From Adiantum capillus-veneris (lineage: Eukaryota; Streptophyta; Polypodiopsida; Polypodiales; Pteridaceae): 64,000 nucleotides of DNA. Each line of letters opens with the position of its first letter. Within the stretch, counting starts at the first letter, position 1. Positions 56,651 to 64,000 of this stretch are shown here, in pieces. The notes beneath the pieces are model-generated. The model saw only the letters and a program-made list of their open reading frames with translations. It did no database searches and was not told the origin of the DNA. Where the stretch lies: the NCBI GenBank assembly GCA_014529385.2, contig CM043962.1, positions 49,010,098 to 49,074,097 on the forward strand, in the 5' to 3' direction. Both the position numbers and the translations under genes were made by a program.

Positions 56651-57101
56651 TGTCGAGAAATTTACGGTCTTGCCAGGAAAGCACTGGACTTTTGGCCGTG
56701 AGAGTTCGTGAGATAACTCCAAAAACTATATGAAGGAATTAAACCATAGATGCCATGAAGTATAGGGTTTGGAAGGAAGTGCAATCAAAGAAGCTTCATT
56801 CTTTCTCTCTTGTACTCACACACACAAAGAAAGAACACAAAAGAGAATATCAAAACAACACAAAAATGAAAACATAAAGGCTATGGTTATAACATATCAT
56901 AGATAATATGAAAGGGTTAATAAATGAGTTAATGGCATTCAATCTTTGCCAACCAAACAGCCTACGAATTGTTCTTTGGAATTGTAGTTTTGTGCTTACC
57001 ATAATATATATATTTTGTCTAGTGATTGGAATTAATTGTGTGTACAAATCCTCTTGGTTCATAACAAGATAACTACACTTACGTCAAAAGAAAAGTTATA
57101 G
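56651..57101 (-). repeat. Element I 5' LTR, truncated
   Basis: Matches 40021 to about 40475, then stops at AAGTTATAGTC where the F1 fragment begins. About 1.5 kb of the LTR is missing. Confidence 0.88.
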
Positions 57102-58330
57102 TCATGGCGTTCACTGTAGTGTGCAAGGGGCTTCGGCCCTCGGTCGAGAATGCCTTGCCCTTGTCTAGTTCGGCCTTGCTGGTGTCCTGACATTACTTCC
57201 CCCTTAAGAAGAGTTTTCGTCCTCGAAAACAAAAGTGCGAAACTTCTTCTTAAGAACATTAATGTTTTCCCAAGTGGCACCTTCCTCAGGTCGGTCTTTC
57301 CACTTGATTAAGCCTTGTTGACGTACATGATAACGTGTACGCAACTCATGATAATCGAGAACATGTTTAGGTTCATGTGGTAAGGTAGGAGGTTCAATGA
57401 AATCAACCAAAATCTCTTGGTCAATGACATTGTCGTCCCCATGTAACCGCTTACGTAAACGACTTACATGAAACACCGGATGAATACGAGAATGTGCAGG
57501 TAGCAATAATTTGTAGGCACGATCACCTACTCGCTTGAGTATTTTGAAAGGCCCACAATATCAGGGAGATAATTTAGGTGTTGGCCCAGTTTTTAGACTT
57601 TCTAAATGTTTTGGCCAAGGTAAAACTACTTCCTCCCCTTCCTCGAAGGTAACTTGCCGACGTTTCTCATCAGTATACTTCTTATACCGATCCTGTGCTT
57701 GTCGGACACTCTGACAAGCGAGTTTCAGCATATCCATGTGGTGTTCGAGAAAATCCTTAACCTGTTGGAGCTTTTTGGTTGCCAACCCCACCGTAATGGG
57801 TGACCTAGGTTGAAACCATACATGAGCATGAAAGGACTAAATCCAGTTGTGACATGCTTAGCATTGTTGTAGGCAAACTCAAGAATAGGTAAGTATTCCT
57901 CCCAGTCTGACTGTTTTTTGCTGACGTATGCTCTTAGCATATCCTCTAGCACTTGGTTAACTCGTTCAGTCTGACCGTCTATTTTTGGATGATCGGCTGT
58001 ATTGAGGTTCAATTGTGTACCCAATCATTTAAACACAGCCCTCCAGAAGTGACTGTTAAACTTGGGATCACGGTCACTGACAATGTTACTTGGCAAACCA
58101 TACAATTTGTATATATTGTCCACAAATAACTTGGCTAGTTCTGGTGTCTTAACCGTTGATTTGGTTGGAATAAACTTACATAGTTTAGTCAACCGGTCTA
58201 CGACCACCCATACCGAGTCATGACCTTGTATAGTGGTTGGTAACCCAAAATAAAGTCCATAGAGATGCTTTCCCATTTTCTGTTGGGAATCTCCAAAGGA
58301 TGTAAGAGTCCTCCTGCTTTCAGGCACTCT
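57102..58330 (-). mobile_element. Fragment F1: 3' end of a short-LTR Ty3 element
   Basis: 57150-57192 matches the inner end of the F2 LTR (TTGCCCTTGTCTAGTTCGGC...CTGACA), and a PPT (TTACTTCCCCCTTAAGAAG on plus) abuts it. 57102-57149 matches a piece of the F2 leader (63012-63060), an abnormal join. Integrase and chromodomain follow to 58330, where a plus-strand LTR begins. 57841-58330 is duplicated at about 61925-62390. Confidence 0.75.
57204..58330 (-). pseudogene. F1 integrase core, C-terminus and chromodomain
   Basis: Pieces: LPTTIQGHDSVWVVVDRLTK, LPSNIVSDRDPKFNSHFWRA (second Asp), [20 protein letters not shown] (Glu), [60 protein letters not shown], then chromodomain [20 protein letters not shown]. 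Stops and frame changes near 57560 and 57790. Confidence 0.88.
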
Positions 58331-61300
58331 GCAAGGGCAAGGCCGGGCTAGGCAGTGTGGAAAGGGAGTCCAACTAGGGCAAAGGGCCAGGGGCCATGCC
58401 ACATAGTGGGTGGTTGGGAGGTAGACTCTTAGGTTCTAGTTCCCCTTGTCTCACACTGGTATCAAAGCTCAGGTGGAGAAGGAGGCATGGAGGAGGGGAA
58501 GAAGCATGGTCTTCTCTTTCCCTCTCGTGCTCGCTCTCTCTATCTCTTTTGCAAGGCATCCCTCTCAATCTCTCTCGCAGCCATGGCGAAATTTGTGCAT
58601 GGAATTGCATGCGATTGCATGGCTCTTCTCCGACGAGGCAGGCATGGAAGCAAGCACCGTTTGATGCTGTCCCAAGTCGGGGAGGTACAATCAAATCCCG
58701 CAGGACCGTGGGCAGCAACCCTAAGCGGGGAAGAAGTGTGTTTTCGACCGGCACCAAACACGACACTACGGAGCTCAGTAGGATTGCACAGGCAAGGGGA
58801 TGCAACTTCACTTCTTCGTGCAAGGTCAACAAGGGCTGTAGCCACTCGTTTGAGAGGATTATCCCCTGCGCTACCTGCGAGCTGCTACCGCCATCGTTTT
58901 GGGGTAAATTTTCACATGGAGGCGTCCAATTGCATGTATTTTGGGCCACATACCCCTTGCAGGGGAGCTTTCTCACACACAGGCAAACCGTGGCCGGTTG
59001 TCATGGCATGCATAAACATGCAAGGGTCTCCGCAAAGGAACCATAGTTGCATGGCCGAGTGCACCGAGTGTAGCAGGCCCACAATATCGAGGACAACTTT
59101 CCAAGGCAATCACGGCAAAGCTCTGACTTGTTGTAAAAAATTTCAAGATCATTTGAAGGCACGGCCTTGGTCTCGGCTTTATTTGTTGAGAGAAAAACTT
59201 GTAATCGGGTCCAGAAAGTGCCACTATACATGTTTAAGTTCTCATGGAGGGTGCACCTTGAAGCAAACTAAGAAGATTACCCTGAGGAGATTGGTTTCAG
59301 AGTCCCAAAGAGGGCTAAAACATTGATAATATGGCTTCATCTGTACAAGGGACGTTTCAATCACCACTTCAAAGCAGTCTTGATGAGGTCATGGTCCTTT
59401 GCAGGAGAAGCTTTCAAGGCTTCAATTGCTATTCACAGAAGATCGACAGTATCATCATATTGGTGTTCGGTATTAAGGTATTGGCACGGCAATCATATGA
59501 TCTTCGGTATTCGAGCAGGGCTTTGACTCAAGATTGGACATGGTTCAAGGTTCAAGGATGCTCAAAAATGTAGGCACTGTGGCTGATACGACAAATTATC
59601 ACAGGCATTTAGCAGGTAAACACTAGGAGGTAAATAAAAGCTTTCAATACCGCTTTGTTTTCCTCAAGAACAAGTTGCATCAAGACACGAGAAAGGCTTG
59701 TGCAAACCGTGTTGTTATCAAATTTGCTTGCACCCATGGCTTATCCAAGGTATAAAAACCCCGCACGGTTGGATCATGTCGAGGGTTGTGTTTAGCACAC
59801 TTTGATTGTCCGAAGACCAATGACTCGTTTGACGACCAAAATCAAGCAAGGCTTGAGTAAGAAATGCTCTCGTTTCACAGTAAGGCTTCTGTCCATGCCT
59901 ACCAAAGGTTAGAGCATGGTGGTGCTGGAGAATCTCATGGAGATCGGAACGGTCTGTTGCAATCTTGATAAAGGAGGCGACAGGTGCTCGACAGGACCAA
60001 CCATTAATGACCAGTTCCAGAGGCTGCCAAGCAAATTGTTAGGGCTTGTTTTCTAGACATCACTGGAGCACGGCTTCGTCTCCGTCATCAAGCCAATCCG
60101 ATACGAGGTACATATTTTGCAAGGAATTTTTATTTTTTGCTTTTTAATACATTGTACAATTTGACAAGGTCGATTATTTGTGACTGCTCGACAAGGTCGA
60201 CTTTCTTTTACTAGGACATTGGTCTATGAGCAAGAGTATTTGTAGCTCTGAGGCATGGTAGCATCCAAAGTGGGTCTCCTGAAAAGTATCATGCAAAGAA
60301 AAGACTTCCATGTTTGGCCTATGCTATGAGCATACAAACTTGGGACGGACTTGACAATATGCTAGCAGGTTATTTCATTAGAAACAAACGGGCGTATATG
60401 ATACAAGGGATGTATCTGTACATACGACAGACCCCACTCGTGCAGCAAGTATGGCTATGCACCATTTTTAAGCGAGTTTTCTTCCACGGACTATCAGGCC
60501 AACTGGCTACAACAACGAACAGGTTAGCCAAGTTTAAGTGTTTCTTGTTTTTCCCTTTTTATACTTTACTTGGCAATTACTGTCATTGTGCAAAGCAAAG
60601 TGCTTTGACAAATTTCAAGGGAGCAAGGCTCCGGGGAACTGGCCAAATAGGGAAAATCAATTCACAGAATCCCTCCCAGTCTAAACTGTGCAAGGCACTC
60701 ATGGTTTTGGTTCTCACGGTTGAGGCCATCACTCTCAGCAAGGGCTTACAATTTTGCATGCAAGGCATGCTAGTGAGGTGGATTCAATTCTACCGCTTCA
60801 TTCATTATGCTTCCGCTATCACACTCGCAACTCTGTTAAGGACAGACTAAGGATATATTTTTCTAATATGATGGTTGGTTGCTATCAACACACAACAACA
60901 CTAACAGGAACCTAAATCTAAGACTGATGTTACAGGCAAAGTGCCAATGCTCAGTCGTCCTCATACAATCACGACCCCTGCATAGTAGATGTGTCGCAAT
61001 GAGTTTTCTGTTTTTCGATTACCTCTCTCGATGCAAGAGTCATACCGGAACACTGTGGAATGCTTATACAATAAGCTACAATTTAGGCATAAGACGCGTA
61101 AGAGCACAATAGCTTGGGTACACACTCTAACAACTTAAGGAAAGTTCCTCAGCCCAGCATGCTCTTGTTCTCTCACTCTCTCTCTTTAAGGGAATAATGA
61201 AAATCTTCTAAGACGCTTTTGATACATGTTTTGCTCGTGAGTCAGCATGAGCCAAGGTGCTATACCTCTCAACTACCACGTGGCTAAGTTGCTACTCAAA

Positions 61301-61924
61301 TTAGTCTTCATCGGTTCATCCATTGAACACTAATTTGCATAATGGCTATGAGCCACATTGGCTAAGAGCCATTGTCAGGCCAAGGGTAAGACCTAACTAT
61401 TGGCATCCTTTGGGTGATTGTTTTCAAGATCGAGAATTTCTACCTAGGGAAGTACCCAGAGTCTTGTCAGTACAGATGTCTAGGGTGTCATTTTTGCACT
61501 ACATGTTTTCAGTATGACACTCAAGTTGAGTTTTTGATAATCTTCAACTCACAGCAACTAATCTCTACAAGGAAGTATCGATGTAGCAATCAGTTGAGAC
61601 AGCATGGCTATCCATAAGAGCTAGGCATTTCACTTTTGTTGTTTTCCTGCTCCTCCTATAGCACTACGGAGTGTCTATGGACATACTATCTTGGGATACG
61701 ACCCGCGGGTGCTTACTAAATCACCCCATACGCATGGAGGATCACAATTTGATCTAGTCCCGTTATACTTTCAAGGAAAGAATCCTGCAATCTACCACGC
61801 GGTAGTGAAAAAATTCAACTTTTCAAGTTGATTCTCATCATTCTGTACACGGTTAACTAGGTTGGTTACCGTTACCTACTATTTGAGCAGTTTCTACAAA
61901 GGGTCTTACCAAGGGGTTGTATGA
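58331..61924 (+). mobile_element. Segment J: plus-strand LTR plus leader of the F family and unassigned DNA
   Basis: 58331-58455 is the reverse complement of the F2 LTR lacking its first 28 bp. PBS-like TGGTATCAAAGCTC lies at 58457-58470, then leader DNA similar in pattern to the F2 leader (GCATGGAGGAGGG, CCGTGGGCA, GGCACCAAACAC). From about 59330 to 61924 no similarity or domain was found and no second LTR. ORFs of 178-279 codons have no recognisable motif. It may be a non-autonomous relative with its 3' end lost. Confidence 0.55.
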
Positions 61925-62990
61925 AAACTCGAGAATAGGTAAGTATTTCTTCCAGTCTGATTGTTTTTTGCTGACGTATGCTCTTAGCATATCCTCTAGC
62001 ACTTGGTTAACTCGTCCAGTGTGACCCTCTGTTTTTGGATGATCGGTTGTATTGAGGTTCAGTTGTGTACCCAATCGTTTAAACACAGCCCTCCAGAAGT
62101 GACTGTTAAACTTGGGATCACGTTCACTGACAATGTTACTTGGCAAACCATACAATTTGTATAGATTCTCTACAAATAACTTGGCTAGTTCTAGTGTCTT
62201 AACCATTGATTTGGTTGGAATAAACTTACATAGTTTAGTCAACCGGTCTACGACCACCCATACCGAGTCATGACCTCGTACAGTGGTTGGTAAACCCACA
62301 ATAAAGTCCATAGAGATGCTTTTCCATTTTTTGTTGGGAATCTCCAAAGGATGTAAGAGTCCTCTTGCTTCCAGGTGCTCTACTTTGTTAACTTGACATT
62401 TTTGGCAATGCAAGATATAAGCTTGAACAAAGCCATGTATACCTGGCCAGTAAAACTGTCGTCGTACGAGAGCATAAGTTTTTCTAATACCCGGGTGTCC
62501 TGCACTTGGACTATCATGACATTCATAAAGAATTTGGCGTCGAATGTCTGTGTTCGTTGGTACACAAACTCTCCCCTTATGGAGTAGCTACCCATTGTTG
62601 ATGGTGAAATGCTTCCATCATTGTAGTTCATCACTCAATAGAGGAGAACTAGGTGTGGAGGTTAACGTTACACTACCATCATTGGAGTGAGAAGGATCCC
62701 TCATTTGTACATGGCACCACACTTTGGAATATGCTTCATCATGCTCATATTTGCCTTTGAGAGAATCCAAAAATTCACTACGAAGTTCCGTGAACAAGAG
62801 AGACTTGATCTCCGGCATACGATTTAGAGCGTCAGCCACCACATTGTATCGACCTTTACGATATCTGAGCTTGGCGTCATATTCCTGAAGAATCTTGGCC
62901 CACCTGGATTTCGCCACTAACCCCCAAGGGGTTGGGCACCCGTTCAATGTGTAAAGAAACAAGCTCAACGGATATGGCCGCTTATAGTAG
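61925..62990 (-). pseudogene. F2 RNase H end and integrase
   Basis: RNase H end: WAKILQEYDAKLRYRKGRYN and VVADALNRMPEI. Integrase: zinc region with YECHDSPSAGHPGIRKTYA and ILHCQKCQVNKVEHLEARGL, core KSISMDFIVGLPTTVRGHDS (first Asp), LPSNIVSERDPKFNSHFWRA (SERD for SDRD) and TDHPKTEGHTGRVNQ, where the catalytic Glu position reads Gly. Both catalytic changes would inactivate it. Confidence 0.85.
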
Positions 62991-63301
62991 CGCGTGAGGG
63001 AGGAGATGAGGTCATGGCGGTCACTGCAGTGCGCAAGGGGTTCGGCTGTGGGTCGAGAATTACTCCCCTGCTCACCGAGATGCCGTAGAGCCCGCAAGGG
63101 TTGTATTTGGTGCAGGTCCCGCCTCGACGGCTTTGCCTTGCAAGGGGAGTTGCCCACGGTTTTCGGCCTGTCGTCCTCCTCGCAGGAGAGGTGTTCCATG
63201 GTCCCTTGACCCCAACATGCAACTTGCTCATGCAAGTTTGTGTGGCTTCCCTCCTCCATGCCTATGCCTTTTCCAAAAAAGAATCAAGCTCTTGATACCA
63301 A

Positions 63302-63454
63302 TGTTAGACAAGGGGAACTAGAACCTAGGAGTCCACCACGCAACCACCCACTATATAGCATGGCCCCTGGCCCTTTGCCCTAGTTGGACTCCCTTTCCAC
63401 ACTGCCTAGCCCGGCCTTGCCCTTGTCTAGTCCGGCCTTGCCGATGTCCTGACA
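63302..63454 (-). repeat. F2 LTR, 153 bp
   Basis: Very short LTR with ACTATATAGCATGG near 63350-63363 (TATATA box). The related LTR at 58331-58455 lies in the opposite orientation. It contains the duplicated phrase GGCCTTGCCCTTGTCTAG/GGCCTTGCCGATGTCCTG. Confidence 0.82.
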
Positions 63455-63724
63455 GATAACATTTCTCAAGGGGGAGGCAAAGAAAAGTCGAAATCCGGTG
63501 CAAGAATTGAAGAAAAGAATGAAGATTTGGGTAGTTTTTTGGTGGATAAGTTTGCCACAACAGAGAACAAGCGTAAAGTACAGGTTGACACGTGTGAAAA
63601 GATGATCAAGTTCTCTAGAGACCCAAGATTTGCAAAACACTTGAAGAATTACCCGATTGATGAAATAAGTCTAGATGGCATGAGGCAATTGATTCTCCTC
63701 TCAGTTCAAGGAAAGGACATATGA
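63455..63724 (+). CDS. Element G gag N-terminal reading
   Basis: Open from the F2 LTR junction. It includes GARIEEKNEDLGSFLVDKFA, DTCEKMIKFSRDPRFAKHLK and NYPIDEISLDGMRQLILLSV, ending GKDI and TGA. The DPRFAKHL segment matches gag N-termini of A, B and D. The stop overlaps the next ATG as ATGA. The true start lies left of the F2 boundary or is lost. Confidence 0.6.
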   Translation, partial: DNISQGGGKEKSKSGARIEEKNEDLGSFLVDKFATTENKRKVQVDTCEKMIKFSRDPRFAKHLKNYPIDEISLDGMRQLILLSVQGKDI

Positions 63725-64000
63725 GTACAAAAAAGCAAAAGTTGTACTTGCAGGAAGAGCTGGACCAGATAATGAAAGGCTTGAAGCACTCTCAAAAGAA
63801 GAGAAAATCAGTGGATTTCCCTGGTTATTTGGGATGTAAGTCGAGTTTTGAGGTGGCAAGCAGATCCAAAAAGCGTGCTCGTTTCAAGGATGACTCATAT
63901 TTTTCTTCGTCTTCTGAGAGTTTTGATAGTTATTCGTCCTCAAGTTCCAGAGAGGATGAGAAAAGGTGGAAGAAGTGGAGAAAAGGAAAGAAAAGAAGAT
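63721..64000 (+). CDS. Element G gag, Ser/Lys-rich region, runs off the window
   Basis: Begins MSTKKQKLYLQEELDQIMKG, then KKRKSVDFPGYLGCKSSFE, KKRARFKDDSYFSSSSESFD, a Ser tract and a basic block. It matches the second gag ORF of element B (STDFPGYLGC, basic, Ser tract, basic). Intact to the window end, so this could be the start of another Ty3 element in the plus orientation. Confidence 0.7.
   Translation, partial: MSTKKQKLYLQEELDQIMKGLKHSQKKRKSVDFPGYLGCKSSFEVASRSKKRARFKDDSYFSSSSESFDSYSSSSSREDEKRWKKWRKGKKRR

Larger units (their letters stand above)
40021..57101 (-). mobile_element. Element I: divergent Ty3-like LTR retrotransposon, minus strand, hosting element D
   Basis: The 3' LTR is 40021-41998, the truncated 5' LTR 56651-57101, with a PPT (TTTAGAGGGGGTGGA on sense) at about 42000-42015. 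Sense order is gag (56542 down), protease, RT, RNase H, integrase, ending without a chromodomain. The RT motifs (GDLYSGYDQFQLAIE, TLPQGATN, MPFIDDLPIKG) set it apart from A, B, D and E. Element D (45252-53922) splits pol between protease and RT. Many in-frame stops. Confidence 0.85.
61925..63454 (-). mobile_element. Fragment F2: 5' LTR, leader, RNase H and integrase of a short-LTR Ty3 element
   Basis: The LTR 63302-63454 is only 153 bp (TGTTAGACAAGG...CTGACA), with a PBS complement GCTCTTGATACCA at 63288-63300. The leader (about 63000-63287) joins directly to the RNase H end, so gag, protease and RT are deleted. The integrase is cut at 61925 after LEFSYN. The following DNA is GATAACATTTC. Confidence 0.8.

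Noticed and set aside
58487-59326. 279-codon ORF on the plus strand in segment J
   Set aside because: No recognisable motif, overlaps other equally long frames, and lies in LTR-element leader DNA.
60314-60850. 178-codon ORF on the plus strand
   Set aside because: No domain, no neighbours, and no conserved composition; likely chance in unassigned DNA.

Overview
This is a repeat-dominated stretch of nuclear DNA from what is most likely a land plant with a large genome. The evidence is dense nested Ty3-type LTR retrotransposons with chromodomain-like integrase tails, a plant-style LINE, arrays of the plant telobox motif (AAACCCTA) in one LTR, and a spliced small gene with canonical GT-AG introns. 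I cannot name the species. Nearly all of the 64 kb is transposon in several layers. I see no tRNA, rRNA, CRISPR or bacterial-type feature.

Layout, left to right. (1) 1-5200: diverged tandem and dispersed repeats split by a non-autonomous LTR element K (1835-5076, TSD AAAAA); an uninterrupted copy of its target survives at 17-215. (2) 5190-20694: an old minus-strand Ty3 element A with long LTRs. It is split by an inverted-repeat insertion L (about 7040-7605), a truncated related element C (10421-11655) and a complete minus-strand Ty3 element B (11814-18212, TSD GTGGC) lying in A's gag. (3) 20695-22140: unassigned DNA with an internal duplication. (4) About 22470-34532: a plus-strand LINE with ORF1-like, endonuclease, RT and C-terminal zinc-knuckle regions. 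It is split by a young minus-strand Ty3 element E (25175-32139, TSD GATAT). (5) 34533-40020: a long CT microsatellite, a plus-strand Ty3 fragment H, a candidate genuine small host gene on the minus strand (36588-37302), a Helitron-type helicase remnant (38456-39101) and an RD-dipeptide-rich pseudo-exon. (6) 40021-57101: a minus-strand Ty3-like element I of a divergent lineage (RT motif FIDD), with element D (45252-53922, TSD CATTT/CGTTT) nested in its pol. (7) 57102-63454: two overlapping minus-strand fragments F1 and F2 of a short-LTR Ty3 family, separated by a plus-strand piece J that starts with the same LTR. (8) 63455-64000: the start of a plus-strand gag (G) related to that of B, running off the window.

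Most coding regions are broken by in-frame stops, frameshifts and deletions, so they are annotated as pseudogenes. Nesting gives a relative age order: A before B; LINE before E; I before D; the K target repeat before K. Elements A, B, C and H share a block of about 38 bp in their LTRs and appear to be one superfamily of related lineages. Boundaries with TG...CA ends, PBS, PPT and TSD are seen directly. Family assignments rest on conserved motifs. Functions of the small gene, of the extra upstream ORF in E and of the shared LTR block are inference or unknown.
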